Below are positions 24,401-36,700 of a stretch of 64,000 nt of DNA, piece after piece (the first letter of the stretch is position 1; the number at the start of each line of letters is the position of its first letter). The translations under genes and the position numbers were made by a program. The notes below the pieces were generated by a model, which was given only the letters and a program-made list of their open reading frames with translations, did not search any database and was not told the origin of the DNA. This DNA is from Bos javanicus (taxonomy: Eukaryota; Chordata; Mammalia; Artiodactyla; Bovidae), in the NCBI RefSeq assembly GCF_032452875.1, contig NC_083870.1:8432001-8496000 (forward strand). Direction: 5' to 3'.

Positions 24401-25381
24401 CCTGGTTCCACACTTTTCTTAAATGTGGGTGGGGGACAGGAGTGCATCAGAGCTGAGGCTGCTCAGCCACTAATCTCAGTAAGAATTGCTGAGCTTGGGT
24501 CTGTGGTTCCCAGTTTTGTCCTACCTTTTTTGACAAAATGGTTCCTCTCCCTGTCCTTTCCAGATAGCAAAGGCAGCTCCTGGGAGCCATTTGGGAACAG
24601 GTGGGAGGTGCAAAGCTACCTCTGCCAATGGTTTATAGCCCCCAGCGTGCCTGCACTAGGCCCTGAGGGTTTGGAGACAGCCAGCTTTTACATTCTCTTC
24701 AGCCTTTCCTTCTTTCTGTTTGACTTTTCTGTTTGCCCTTCCAGTACTCGGCCCTTTGTCAAGTTAGTAATAGTTATTCTTTGTGTAAAGAAACATGCAG
24801 TTCCTCCCTCGCTGGCCTTAGCTCTTCTTGCTCACCTGTCAGCAGCTTTCTTCCACTCTGGATCCTCCAAGGTGCCCTCACTTTTCCCATAGGGTTCGCT
24901 TGGCTGGGATGAAGATATCTCGTCCCCCCACATCCGTGGGACACTATAAGATGGTGAAGCACCGAGGAGATAAGGGCAACGAGGAAAATCCCCACAGGTA
25001 GGACGGGAGGGTTGCCTGGGAATTACTAGTGAACCCTTAGGGCTCTACAGTTTCTAGATTCCTGGCTGTTCCTTTCCGGGTCTCAGTCTCCAATCTGTAA
25101 CCCTCAGGTTTGACCTCCTGGTCCGTACCCAGAATTCCTGGACTCAAGATGGAATGAACTCACTGACATACCAGTTGCTGTCTCGAGAGCTGGGCCCTCT
25201 CTATACGAACATCACAGCAGACATTGGAACTGACCCTCGGGGTCCCCGGACTTCCTCTGGTCCCCATTACCCGCCTGGTTCCTCCCAAGCCTTCCGTCAG
25301 GAGATGCTGCAGCGCCGGCCCCCAGCCAGGCCTGGCCCTCTGCCTACTGCCAACCACACAGCTCCTCATGGTTCACACTGA
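21492..25381 (+). CDS. B4GALT3: B4GALT3, beta-1,4-galactosyltransferase 3
   Basis: Six coding exons: 21492-21753, 22259-22494, 23268-23458, 23567-23689, 24893-24997, 25108-25381. All are in phase and give 396 aa (human 393; the three extra residues lie in the stem, near GAPVAPGGLPAP). It transfers galactose from UDP-Gal to terminal GlcNAc in the Golgi lumen. Seen: a type II signal-anchor (about residues 10-30, LALLVGSQLAVMMYLSLGG), a variable stem, the catalytic domain with FLHDVDLLPEND (the metal-binding DxD-type motif) and WGWGGEDDD, and N-glycosylation sequons (NLS, NGT, NIT). The coding exon is preceded by an acceptor at 21478, leaving 13 nt of 5' UTR before the ATG. The gene converges tail-to-tail on PPOX. 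Confidence 0.98.
22715..23140 (+). mobile_element. MIR SINE split by a Bov-tA insertion (B4GALT3 intron)
   Basis: MIR text ('ggttctgctatttgttccatatgtgaccttgagc', 'ttgttgggattaaatg') is interrupted at 22890 and resumes at 23101 with 'ggcacatactgatgctcaa', the expected MIR end. Confidence 0.75.
22891..23100 (-). mobile_element. Bov-tA SINE nested in MIR
   Basis: Reverse-strand Bov-tA, from 'gtgtgttagttgctcagcc' to the tRNA-like head 'gagccaccagggaagccc'. It is flanked by a 7-bp duplication GGCACAT at 22884-22890 and 23101-23107. Confidence 0.92.
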
Positions 25382-25905
25382 CTCCTTCTTAATCATGAAA
25401 CTGACTTTCCCACTTTAATCATGAAACTGAATCAGAGGGGTTATATTTTCCCCACCCTCAGCTCCTCACTGCTCTTAGAGGGATGTGAGGAAATGAACTT
25501 TACTGCTGTGCTAGGGGCAGGGGCCTCTCCTCACTGCTGGACTGGAGCTGGGCTCCTCTGGCCCTGGAGGTCTCTCTTTCTAGGGTCACCTGCCAGGGCT
25601 TATGACTGTGAATCCTTGATGTCATGACTTATGTGATGACTCCTAGGAGTCCCCTGCCCATGGGGTAGGAGCAGGGCTGGACCCAAAATCCCTTCTTCTT
25701 CCATGGAGAGAAGAGTGATCTGGCTTCTCCCGGGACCTCTGTGAATATTTATTCTATTTATGGTTCCCAGGAAGTGTGTTTGAAGGAAGCCCCTCCCTGG
25801 GTACTTTCTGCCAGTAATGGAGTAGCTCCCTCTTTTGGACCTGGCTCAGGGGGCTGGGATTTTGATATATTTTCTAATAAAGGACTTTGTCTCGCCTCCG
25901 CTCCT
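25382..25905 (+). terminator. B4GALT3: B4GALT3 3' UTR and poly(A) signal
   Basis: The 3' UTR is about 520 nt. AATAAA at 25876-25881 is followed by a GT-rich stretch ('ggactttgtctcg'), so cleavage near 25895-25905 is expected. Less than 100 bp remain to the PPOX 3' end coming from the other strand. Confidence 0.8.
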
Positions 25906-25984
25906 GCTTTCTGCGTCCCAGGCACTCTTTGCCTATCTTTGCTCACCCACCCCCACCTTCTGCCCTTGGATGACAGAACAGCCA

Positions 25985-26068
25985 GGCCAAGCCAAGCTTT
26001 AGCAACTTTTATTTTCATGGGTGAGAGAATCCCTGCCACCAGGGGCAAGAAGAAGTGGGAGCTGAGGA
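25985..26068 (-). terminator. PPOX: PPOX 3' UTR and poly(A) signal
   Basis: On the minus strand AATAAA lies at 26013-26008, about 55 nt after the stop codon, giving a short 3' UTR of roughly 80 nt. The cleavage point is inferred. Confidence 0.75.
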
Positions 26069-29000
26069 TCAACTGTTGGGTTCTGTGCCCAAGACACGGG
26101 CTGCTGCCTGACGCCCGCTCTCTATACAGTCATTGACAGCAACCCCCTCATAGGAGGCCCCAGCCAGAGTCAAAGGCAGCTTCTGAGCAGCCAGGAATTG
26201 GGCAGCTGACTCTGAAAGGGAAGAAAAGGAATATTACAGCTGGGGTCTATTTTCACGGCTCTTCTCAGCCCAGCTGCTTTCTCAACTTACCCAGTTTTTG
26301 CCAGTGGCCTAATGTATACTGGGGGATAGAGTTCTGGGGAGAGAAAAAGGGATACAGGGAAAACATTATTATTGATATCCCAGGCCTGGGTGCTACATTC
26401 CGTGGGGTCACAAAGAGTCAAACATGACTTAGTAACTGAACAACAACAGGCCTGGATAGACAGTGCTTCCAAGCCTGCCTCTACTAGGTAGCTGAAGAGT
26501 GTTTACCTTGTGTTACCAACTCACCTTGTGTAGATGGACCAAGCAGTGACTTGGTGGCTCATTCAGTCCTAATTGAGTGGCAGCAGCTTTCTCTGCCTCC
26601 TGTTGGAGCAGCTCCTGAGATAAGACACAGCCCCTGGCTTCTAGTGTCTGTAACCAGGAACCTCCCAGCATCACCTAAGGAGGGAAGATGGCACTGACCA
26701 GCCTGGCCTTACTGCACTGGGGCAGAGAGGAGCCCTTTGGAAACCCCCACTAAGCATGGCTGCCTTCTCTCACAGTCAGTCTGAGGCCAGGCAGGCTCCC
26801 ATCCTGCTCAGGGAAAGCAACGGAGTCATACACAATTCCCAGGATAACTGGATCTTCTGAGGATGGCACCAAATGTCCAAATCCCTGAAGAAAACAAAGA
26901 GAATGGGTCAGGACGGAAGGGTTCCAGTTGAGCCCGTGTCTGTCTCGCCTCCTTTTCTGAGTCACACCTGGACAGGCAGACGAGCTCCTCGGTACTGCAG
27001 ATTCACCACAGCCACAGACACAGCAGTGATGGTGCTCAGGGCACGGGCCAGAGGTGTGGCCTCAGCAGGGAGCAGCTTGCTGAGCACTGGAGGAGAGAGC
27101 AGCCTGCCTCAGGAGGCGTTCCCAGTGCAGTTTTGGCCACCCTCCTTAGGATAAGATCCCCACAGGGATGAGCAGTTCAAGGGCATGGTATGGTCCCGTT
27201 GGCCCAGGAAGAAGCTAGGGTGCCTCACCCTGGCTGGGGAAGGGGAGGGTGGCTATCCCATTACCTGAAGCTGGAATGGCACTAATAATGTGGTCAGCCT
27301 CCAGGCTGCTGTCCTCTAGAGACACCTGAAAGGATGAAAACATTAAAAGACAGAAATCATGGGAATTGTGCCTCAGTTTTCCAGCACCCAAGTGGCAGGA
27401 GAGAGACTGGATGCTGACTCAGGATGAAGAGACTGACTATGTTGTCAGAACAAAAACCATCCCCCTGTTACTCCAGCAAGTGGGCCAGACAAAAGCCAGT
27501 GGGCCAATTTGGAATGTTTAGTGGAGCTGGGTGGTTCTTTCCCTTAGCTGGGAGCCACTTATATATAAGTACTACTTCTATCCACAGATCTGGATCAGAT
27601 GGTCTTGGAGGAAGGTCCACAAAGAAGGCCTAAGAACCTGGGGTAGCCCATACTTAAGCAGCTTGTAGGACAGAAGAAAAAGAGAAACTCCAGTCCTGGA
27701 GTTTAAACAAAGATGAAAACTCTAACACACAGGTTCATTACAGTCCAGGAGGCTCACCTACCTTCCAGCGCCCTTCTGCCTGGAGACTGAGCCCACAGAC
27801 TGGCTGGCCTTGGAGAACACTGACACCCCTACTAGTCAGGTGGGCGTGGAGGGCCTGGGGCAATGTCTCCAGCCCTCCACGGAGTGACCACTGGCTCCAG
27901 CGCTCAGCCCGAGCTTGGCGAATAAGTGCTGAGTCCAGCTGTGGGCCCCGGCCTGCAGGGAAGGAAGCAGAGAAGAATCATTAAAATAGCACCCCTTGCC
28001 TCCAGTCCCTCATTCTGGCAGTCCTTAATATCTTCAACCCTTGAACCAACTGCCCCCTCACCTGCCCCCAGCAGCAGCCCCAGTAATATGGAACGATGGG
28101 TTTGCTCAGCTTGGAAGAGACTGGGAAAGCAGGACCTGATGCTGAGCTCACGGCTGTTGCCTGCAAACACTCCACGGCAGAGACTGTCCATGGCTAGAGA
28201 CGCCACCTTAAGGGTGAGACTAGGATTGAGAGGCCAAGGAACAAACTGCACTAATTTCCACTAATCCCTGCTTGGTAGGGAATGGGGGCAGCATGGGTTT
28301 ACTTGGAAAGCAGTCTGGCTACAACAGATGGATGGGAAGGAAGTGAAGGCATTCATCTCAACACTGAGTTTGGGGGGCTACTGGGTACGAAGAGAAGAGG
28401 GCATTTTCAGAGGCTACAGAAGAGGCCCCAGTGGTAGGTTTGGGCCCCAGTGGTAGATTTGCAGCCGGTTTAGAAGGGGAGGGATCTGGGGGCTTCTGGG
28501 TGGTGTTACCTCGGGACCAAGGCGGCGCTGGGCAAAACTGTGCACAGTCTCATCAGGGTCTTTGCCACGAGGGGTGGTCAAATCCCTCAGCCCAGCCCAG
28601 AACAGAGGTTTGGAGAAGGGAGGTGAAGGGCGGAGGAGCCCCCTGCATGGAGGAAGGCACAGTGAAAAGGGAGCTTTGATTTACCTCTCCAGCTCCAGGG
28701 GATCATTTCTATTCGTTTGGCCCCTTTTGCTGGGAGGGCTGACAGACTGGGAGATGAGGAAATAGAAGGGATGTGAGGAAAAGGGGCAAAGGAGAAGGAT
28801 GGTAGTAAGGAAGTGACAACGTTACCTGATGCCAGAGGGCAAGGCATGCAGAGCACCACCTACATACAGGAACCTGTTCTGGGCAGCTGGATGGTCTCCC
28901 CGGACCGGCAACACTTCTGAGTCCAAGCCAAGCTCAGAAACCTGCTCTCCACACGTCCTCAAGAAGAGGATATACTAAGGAAAGGACTGGCCACCAAATC

Positions 29001-29445
29001 CACTTGCTCCCCTTAACTCTATCCTCTAGTGAAGGCCTCTCCGCAATACCTCCTAGGCATTGCACAAGCCGCTCACCAGGAGCAGGGTCCGGGCTCCCAG
29101 GGCTCCTGCCGGCCGAATTCCTCGAGGTCCAAGTTCAAAAATGGCACCATCTGGCCCTCGTACTGAGCGGATCCAGCCTCCCAGGCGCTCGCTGCCCTCC
29201 ACCAAGACCACCTGAGGGCAAGAGGGAGACACTGCAGCCTACAGCCACAGCTTCGGCGGCATAAGTGGTCAGGAGAAAAAGGGGGCGGCGCATTCGCTCC
29301 TGCTGGAAATGGGAGAGAAGTGTTAAAGGCGCTCCCTCTGGCAGCGTGGCGCACTCACCTTGGGGGGACAGGGGGCCCGGCTCAGATAGTAACTGGCGGC
29401 CAAGCCGCTGATCCCTCCGCCCAGCACGACCACGGTCCGGCCCAT
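26069..29445 (-). CDS. PPOX: PPOX, protoporphyrinogen oxidase
   Basis: Twelve coding exons on the minus strand: 29445-29359, 29211-29077, 28941-28826, 28642-28510, 28206-28062, 27952-27762, 27325-27265, 27086-26968, 26884-26774, 26674-26525, 26333-26291, 26211-26069. All GT-AG junctions keep phase and give 477 aa, the human length. The enzyme is an FAD-dependent oxidase of the mitochondrial inner membrane that converts protoporphyrinogen IX to protoporphyrin IX, the penultimate step of haem synthesis. The N-terminus has the dinucleotide-binding glycine motif VVVLGGGISGLAA (residues 5-17). The core AMDSLCRGVFAGNSRELSIRSCFPSLF and the C-terminal GASYEGVAVNDCIESGRQAA block, part of the FAD site, are intact. 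The start is the first ATG after the acceptor at 29454; an upstream non-coding exon is expected. No damage is seen. Confidence 0.98.
26387..26446 (+). mobile_element. 3' tail fragment of a Bov SINE in a PPOX intron
   Basis: Only the end of the unit remains ('ccgtggggtcacaaagagtc', then 'acatgacttagtaactgaac'), in the intron between the last two PPOX coding exons. Confidence 0.75.
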
Positions 29446-29453
29446 GAAGAAAC

Positions 29454-29820
29454 CTGCGGGTGAAGAGGCACTACGAACAGCGTGACTGCAAGCAGCCTGC
29501 TCTCCAGAAAACCTGCGAGCTCCGCGTTCCACCCCCGGCCATTCGCTGCTTTCGGGGAAACCCAGAGCCGGCGGATGGGGTGGTGGAACTCTGAGGTCCC
29601 CTCCCAGGGCCTAGGACTCACCCACGAGGGGAACGAGAAAAATGAGGCGAAAGGAGGAGGTAGAGGTCTCAGGGCATCACCCCGCCGGCGATCCGGGGGG
29701 ACAGGGGAGGCGGATAAGGGCCACGCCCACGCTATCTGCTCGCGCAGGGCTCGGGGACCCAACTGGACGCCGGTGTTCTGGAGCGCTTTCCCTCCCACCC
29801 CTATCTAGGCCTAGTGCTTT
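29454..29820 (-). promoter_or_regulatory. PPOX: PPOX promoter region and probable non-coding exon 1
   Basis: This GC-rich stretch lies upstream of the first coding exon. On the minus strand a strong donor (GTGAGT) starts at 29621, so a 5' exon ending near 29622 is likely. The transcription start is not visible; there is no TATA box. Confidence 0.45.
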
Positions 29821-30530
29821 CAGCCCGTAGCCTCCGCCCCCAAGCTTTTTGGCCTCTCCGACTCTCCGTCCATTCTAGTCTCGCGGATGCTCCAGCCTGT
29901 AGAAGGCGGTTCTCTGAAGCTGGAGATTAACTGGTTCGGTGCCGGGCTGGAGAGAGCGGCCATATCTTGTACGACTCTCCCTTCAGGGCTGGAGCGGCGA
30001 GAGCTGAATCCTGGTCAGCATTCCCCAGGTCGAGCTTCCCAGGCCCCACCTAGGGTGAGAACCCTGCAGGGAGGGTCCCATGAGCTTTGGTTGTAGGGAG
30101 AGTAGATAGGGACACTGGAGGCTGGTCCGTGGGGAGGTGGCTTCATCAACAGCTCCTTGATGTTAGCAACAGCCTGGGCCTGTGGGAGCTAGGGCAGCCC
30201 GGCAGCGTACCGTGTTTATCCACAGGGGTCCCTGGGTACCAAGCTCTCGAGAGGCAGCCCCCTACGCTGGCAAAACCCGTGGACCCCCGTGTCCGCCCTC
30301 TAGCTCCAGGATTCCTTACAGCTTCACGGGTCTCAAGTTTGCCTTCCCTCTTCTCCTCCCAATGTAAACCCTGGCATCACCGTGTCCTGGTCCCATCGCA
30401 TCCCCACCCCCACGGCTCTGAGCGTGCCCCCATCTGTTCGGAGAGGGAACTGGGTCCCCGGAAGACTCCCCATTCGGCCTAGTTCTGTATCTCCACACCC
30501 TTAAAACACAAATACAAATAAGGACATCTT
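29821..30530. other. Spacer between PPOX and USP21, no gene seen
   Basis: Moderately GC-rich, without conserved exons or a recognisable repeat. It probably includes distal PPOX promoter sequence. Confidence 0.4.
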
Positions 30531-30814
30531 TTTTTTTTTTAATAAATTTATTCACAAAAAAAGTGAGACTGTAGAGGATCTGGGGGCTGTACACGGGCAG
30601 GGGCCTGTGGAGCTCTGTACATGGGACTGGGAGACAAGGGAGCCTCCAGGTGAAAGGGTATTTTTTAATAAAAAAAATAATGGGAGGTACAACCACCCCC
30701 TCCCCCCTCCCCGATTAAAAAGACACAAAAATAGACGTCTCTGAGGTAAATGGGGAGCCTGGGGGCTTAAGGGTGTTGAAAGGGTTTCACAGGTGCCAGG
30801 GCATAAAAGGGATG
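30530..30814 (-). terminator. USP21: USP21 3' UTR and poly(A) signal
   Basis: The signal sits in the perfect palindrome AATAAATTTATT (30541-30552), so AATAAA reads on both strands; USP21 would use 30552-30547. A genomic run of T (A on the minus strand) lies immediately beyond. The 3' UTR is about 280 nt. Confidence 0.7.
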
Positions 30815-33800
30815 TCACAGGCACCGGGGTGGCTCCTGCATCAGTTGGTAGAACAGCACGTAGCCCTCACTGGACGCCACCTGGTTTTCACTGACAGGGG
30901 AGACACTAGGAAGAAGGGACATAGGGAAAGAGGTGTGATCATCTCTGCGTGTTCTACCTCCCCACAAGATCAACCTCACAGCATCCAGGTAGTGATCAGG
31001 ATACCAACCCCGCCCCCACCGCCCGGCACTGTGCTCTCCTGGGGCTTCGTCTTTGGGAAAGGTGTCAGGGCTGCTGTGGGGACAGGGCCGGAGGGGAGTA
31101 GCAGGCTCTTCTCACCGAGAGTCATTGTAGACGTGCCAGCCAGTCTGGCACCGGCACAGGGCTGTGTAGTGGCCATAATGGACGCTGCCCGAGTGGTTGC
31201 AAAGGGCGTACAGCTGATACACGGGGCTTCCTTCAGGGTTACAGACGACCAAATCTTACAGTCAGAGCTGTGCCCCGCTCTCACTCTTCCCTCCCCTGCA
31301 TGGAGCTCCCCAAGACCTTCCCTATCAGACTCACCGGCTTTGTCACTGGCGAAGTCCCCTAGGCTCAGTCGCTGCAGTGGGAAGTCTACACCTACTGAAC
31401 TTTTCTTGATGGAGCCTCGGGAGGCGGAAAATCGATTAAGATCTAAGCTCTGGTTAAGGAGAATTTGGGAGGCAGAGGGTCTCTGAGGGGGGCTGAGGAA
31501 TTGAATGTTGTCCACCACCCCTCCTGGAACACATTTGGGGAGCGTGATAGGGAAAGGTGGAGTGGCCGGCTTTTCCTAAGGCAAACTGAATTCCCAAATG
31601 TCCAGCTTCTGTAAACATGGAAAATGTGGAAAAAAGAATGAATGGGAGAAATAATCTGAAGATTAGGATACGGAGCACGAGAATGCGGGGGAATCTCTGT
31701 ACTGTCAACTTTTTGGTACTTCGTGTTTTCTGCCGACATCGGTCACACACCTAAATAAATGTCAAATTATGTTATAAGGTTAACGTGTTTCTCACCTCAG
31801 CTAGCTTTTCTGGCATCCTGACTCACAAATTCACTGTGCTCTGCTACACTTCTGCATCCTCTGGGCCGCTGCCCTTTGCCCTGGAAGCACCAGGACATAC
31901 CTGAAACTCCTTTACAAACCCTGACACGTGTCATTCTTCATACTCAGGCACCATGCAACCCCTTTTACACATATGGAGCTCCCCACCCCGGCTTCCCACC
32001 CTTACTATATCCCTTGTGAACCCCCACATACTGGGGCATTCTCCGATTCTAGCTCTTCTTCCTTGGTGAAAAGGTTGAAACAATCTCGCAGAGACACCTT
32101 GCCCCCAGCAAATCCTTTCTGGGGGGAAAGGGGAGTGAAGGGTCAGCATGGTATGAATTTACTTTTCCAACTCTTCGCAAGTAATCCAAGCTTCATTTCT
32201 GCTCCAGAGACCCACAGGGTTCCCTCCCACACTAGGGGTGGGAGGGTTGCATCACAGAACCCATGTCCCATCCACCCCTGGAATCTTCTGGAATCCCACC
32301 TTGGGGATGGGCAGGGACAGGTCACAAAAAACCTCGAAGGTCGTGGAGCGATACCCACAGGCCTGGCACTTGAGACAACTTTTCAACTGGCCCACAAACA
32401 GGTCTAGATAGAAGCAAAGAGGCAGGAGAAACAGTCACTATGGGATGCCTAAGGTGCTTTCTTGGAATCCCACCCCCTTACCTGACCTTTCCTTTCCCAC
32501 CACCAACACTCCTCACAAACCCCCAACAGCTTTACCACCCAGTCCTGTTCCCATACCCCTCAACAGTACTGATTTTTTCTGCCAAGCCAGCACCGCCACC
32601 CCCACCACACTTTCCCCCATCACTGCCTTACTTCATACCCACGATCTTCCCCCACACACAGACACACAGACACTCCCTCCATCACTTTGTTTTACTCCAT
32701 ACCCACGATCTTGCTGTCCTCTCTTTCCAGGTAACGCTTCCACATTAGGTTGGCTCGATCATCATCGCTACCACAAAGCAAGGCAAGTGGGAAGCATCCA
32801 TAAGACAGCAGGAACGCTGGGCACCCCCACCACCACTGAAATGATCCACAAAGCCCTGTACCCCACCCCACCCCATACCCGACCCCCTCTGTGCCCCGGC
32901 TCCTTCTCTGAATTTCAAGAAAGAGTCAAAGGAGCCCTCCTTCAGAGGACTTTCTGGTGAGAGGAAAACAAAGGAATGTAGACAGGGGAAGAACATGCCA
33001 TCTTCCTCCACCTGGCTCCAAACCCCTTTTGTACCTTATAAATTAATTATCCCCTCCTCCGTCAATATGGTGACAGCCACAGCACTATCTTCTGCTTCCA
33101 TCTGCGCCCCTCAGCCTCCTCCTTCCTTCTTCCTGCTTCTGCACTGCTTCACAAACCATTTTCTGAACTATGTATTTCCTTGGACCCTACAGCCTCAACC
33201 ATGACTAACTCACTTCTATGAAGGATGAATGCTGCTGATAAACTACTGGGGAGAAGAGGGAGGGGGAGCAACCTTACCTTAACTCAGGTTCTTCTAGCAG
33301 AGCCCCTCCAAGGCGGGGTGGGTGGGGAGCAGGACTACTGGCCAGGATTGGTGGAGCCCGGCGGCCTCGGCGGTTGATTTCGAGGTGTAGCCGCTCCATG
33401 AGGAGCTTCAGAAACTCTTGGGCATCCTGCTGGCTGCAGCCAGACAAAGAGCATGGGCAACTGACTCCTCCCTAGTCCACAGTCACTAATCCGTTCCCAG
33501 ACATCTGTCCCCACTTCCTGGATGAAGAGCATCTCAAGGCTCAGAATGAGGCTGCCAGGGCTCCTACCCCCAGACAAGGCCAGAGAGAAATCCCATACCC
33601 TCCAGCTCTCCCACCTGTATCCAGAGAAGGAGGGGACGTATTTCTGGAAGACAGCTCGGAATCGAGTAGGATTCACAGCTTCACAGGAATCAGGGTGCCA
33701 CAGGGCACCAATCACATCTGCAAAGGCTGTTAGGATGGGAGTGGGGAAGGGAAACAAAAGTTAATGACTACAAGAGGGAAGCGAGAGGAGGCCCAGAGGG

Positions 33801-35668
33801 TGGAAAACAACCTCTAGGAAATCAGACACAGGGAAAAACAGATACAACTGCCAGCTTTCAGGCTCAGGGTCACTGCTACTGGCAGAGGAACCTACAAAGT
33901 CCTTTTTTTGGGGGAAAGAGGACTTGAAAGGGGGGAGCAGGAGTTGTGGCCCTACCTTCAGTGAGCTCCTGGGCTCGGCCCCCTCCAGGCACCTCTTGAC
34001 GGAAGTCCCTTCGCAGACAGAAGTCCCGAAGAGGCCGGGTGCTACTCAAACACTGTAGCACAGCATTCAGGAAGCACTGGGGAGCAGGAGAGACCCAAGA
34101 AGCCTTAGGAGAACTTCAGTGCTGCGCTTCTAGTTTCCCTCCCCATGCCTGTCACCAGCACCAGTCCAAATTCCTGTTCGGAAGGATGAAGAATGGCTCT
34201 CACCGTGTTCCCCAGATTTCGGAGGCCAACATGACCAGAGCCCAGAAGCAGTGTGTGATGAGCCTGGAAGGTCAGTACAGAACAGTCAACAGGTGCCTGT
34301 ATACCGTACCTGGCACTTTAACCTTCCCACAGCATGCTGCCCACTGCCTTCCCCGTCCCATCCTTCACCCCCAAACTCTACACTTCTTCCCTCACTGAGT
34401 ATCAGGGTCTCCCTACCTCACTGGCCATGAGCAGTAAGCCCATCACAGCTGAGTGTACCACGGTCTCAGCCATGGCTGTCCCATCTGTTCCCCACTTACT
34501 CCTCTGCCCAGCTAGCCGGCGATGCAACTCCTGGGGCAACTCCCCAAGCACTGGCATGGTTGCCCAGCTGCTCCCCACCCCCACCTTGCTACCCGCAAGG
34601 CCCCCTCCTGCACCCGTGGCCCCTTTCTACACCCTCTCCTGATGGCTCCAACTTCAATCAGCCTAGCTCACTTAGCTCGGGGAAATGGGCAACCACATTA
34701 GCTCAGATGTTCTGAGCCCGCCCCTCCTTCGCTCCAGAGATTAATTAAACCTAGGCAAGCATCCTAGGAGAGAAGGCACAGCAAGGGAAATTAAGGGCCT
34801 GGGGACCCAAATAATTCCAAATGGTTGAGTTAATTCCTTGGAGAATGAAATGGCAAACCATGCTGGGGAGTCACAGACAAGCCCAAAAAGGGTCTATGAG
34901 GCTCAAGAGTACTTAAGTAAGGGAGAAGAGAGTCCACACTACTGAAATGAAGGGGTGAAAAAGAAATTTTGGGGAAAAGGAGAAAGGAAAGCCATATGAT
35001 GGCAAGAAAGCTGGAGGCATGGAGGAACGTGTGGACATGGAAGGCCACGTGTGCTGGCGAATCCTCACCATCTTGTCATCGGAGTAGAAGGGTTCAGAGG
35101 GCCGGGCAGATATCACGTGGAAGGAGCCATGGGGAGTAGGGGGCTCTGTCCGTATGCTGAACAAAGTGGGTGGCCCAGGAAAGCCCCCGAGGCGGCGGAG
35201 AGAGGTGCTACGTCTCAAAGGGGGTGGCTCAGGCCGGAGAGCCAAGCGGCTCAGTGCAGCCCCCAGCTCTCCAGTGCCACGGTGCCCTCCCAAGGCAATC
35301 CCCATTGGACGCAAGTCCCCACTGCTCACAGACTTGGAACGGGCTAGGTTGGTCCTGGATGGGAGAGGCAGAGCCACAGTTGGAGGTGGTGAGCCAGGCA
35401 GGGGAACTCCATGATCTGCCCGAAGTGGGCCACTGGGACGAGGGCCTGAGGTCCGTCCCCGTCCCAGCTCCAGTTTCTTGAGCCGTTCCTCAGGGGGACC
35501 TGGCCTAGGAGGCAGAGGTCGTAACATGGGATTTGGCCCAGGGGCTGGGTTTCGTCGCTCCTTGCTCCGGGCCCGGGGAGCAAATGGTAGCTTGGATCCC
35601 ACTCGGGGCTGGATATTAAGAGGTGGCTCTCGGGTCCGTCCCAGGCGGTGCTCAGAAGCCTGGGGCAT
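30815..35668 (-). CDS. USP21: USP21, ubiquitin-specific protease 21
   Basis: Twelve coding exons on the minus strand: 35668-35069, 34263-34204, 34076-33956, 33726-33615, 33433-33278, 32767-32703, 32403-32300, 32118-32032, 31750-31672, 31442-31335, 31230-31116, 30905-30815. They join in phase to 565 aa, equal to human. It is a cysteine deubiquitinase that removes ubiquitin from histone H2A and other substrates. Residues 1-200 are a basic, Pro/Arg-rich, probably disordered region in one large exon. The USP domain follows, with NLGNTCFLNAVLQCL (catalytic C221), QQDAQEF, YGHYTA (H518) and D534. Zinc-binding CxxC pairs are C384/C387 and VCDRC. The ATG chosen opens MPQASEHRLGRTREP, the conserved N-terminus; the frame stays open upstream into intron sequence only. 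No lesion is seen. Confidence 0.98.
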
Positions 35669-35759
35669 TGTGGACGCCACAGGCTGGACCTGGGAGAAGA
35701 AGACAGGGTCAACATTTGAACATGGAGGGAGGTGGGAACCTAGGCTACCATACCTGGCT

Positions 35760-35878
35760 ATATGCATGGAGGGCAGGAACCGTATCATATCAGTCATTGT
35801 ATCCCCAATAGCTAGCATAGTGTTTGGCACAAAGTAAACACTTAGTAACCATTGAGTAAATGAATGAATGAATGATAG
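35760..35878 (+). mobile_element. L2 LINE 3' end in USP21 intron 1
   Basis: Shows the typical L2 terminal text ('gtatccccaatagctagcat', 'gtgtttggcacaaagtaaac') ending in (GAAT)n, 'gaatgaatgaatga'. Confidence 0.75.
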
Positions 35879-36510
35879 CAGTCCAGAGGTTTGACTCTAC
35901 ATTCCTTATCCTCTTCCTGCAGAATATAGCTTTACTGGAGAGCCAATGAAAAGACAGTTCCTATCTCGCCGGTCTTTATAATCTAAATGTTCATGAAGGT
36001 CCCCCATACTTGGCTAGTCAAGTGGGATGTGCTCTGGGTCATTTAGAACCTGTGGTCAAATAGGGGTGTGGATGCAAGTACAACAGCCCCAAAGATAGCA
36101 TTCCATTCTCAAACCTCTGCCCCTCCGGGCTGCAAATGAAGCAGATTAAAAGGGTGACTTGCCAATCACTCCCTCCCCCCGCCTCTGAGCTCCAAAGTGA
36201 TGTCGGGGCTTAGGGGCAGTGGCGAGCAGGGAGGACGAACAACTAATTCCCTGACCCTCAAGCTCTGCACCTCGCCCACCACAGCAGCTTTCAACCGGGT
36301 CCGCCCCCCTCGAGGGCAGAAAGGCCGAGGCTGCTGATTGGCTACGGGGTCCAGAGGCATATTCTCCACGATCCAAGGATGCTGGTCCCTCCAGCCCAGT
36401 TCTCTCAGGCCTGCCAGGACCCCAGCGGCTTTGCCTTTGTGGAGGGCGATCTCTCGAGTCTGGAGCAGTCTTCCCTCGGAACCCCCCACGCCATACGCCC
36501 CGGACCGTAC

Positions 36511-36700
36511 CTGTCCCCGAGTGAGGCGGCGGGGGAGGCCAACCGGGGTCAGGCCTCAGCTCAGGGCCACCCCCTACTACCCTCGCGCAGCGCCCCCGCG
36601 GGCCCGGCTGCAGCTTTAGCCGCAGCTATCGCCCAGCTCTCTCCCGCCGCAGGGGCCGCCGCCATCTTTGTTGGTCCCGCCCGGCCACCGGCCACCGGCT
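36511..36700 (-). promoter_or_regulatory. USP21: USP21 CpG promoter and non-coding exon 1
   Basis: CpG-rich block. On the minus strand a YY1-type AAGATGGCGGC lies at 36668-36658, and a good donor (ACAG|GTACGG) ends the exon at 36511. The exon would splice to the acceptor at 35690 in front of the coding start. The start site is inferred from the motif position. Confidence 0.6.

Noticed and set aside
30773..31486. 237-codon plus-strand frame
   Set aside because: Shadow of USP21 exons and introns read on the wrong strand.
34913..35830. Upstream and downstream extensions of the USP21 N-terminal frame
   Set aside because: The parts beyond the donor at 35069 and acceptor at 35690 are intron read-through, not protein.
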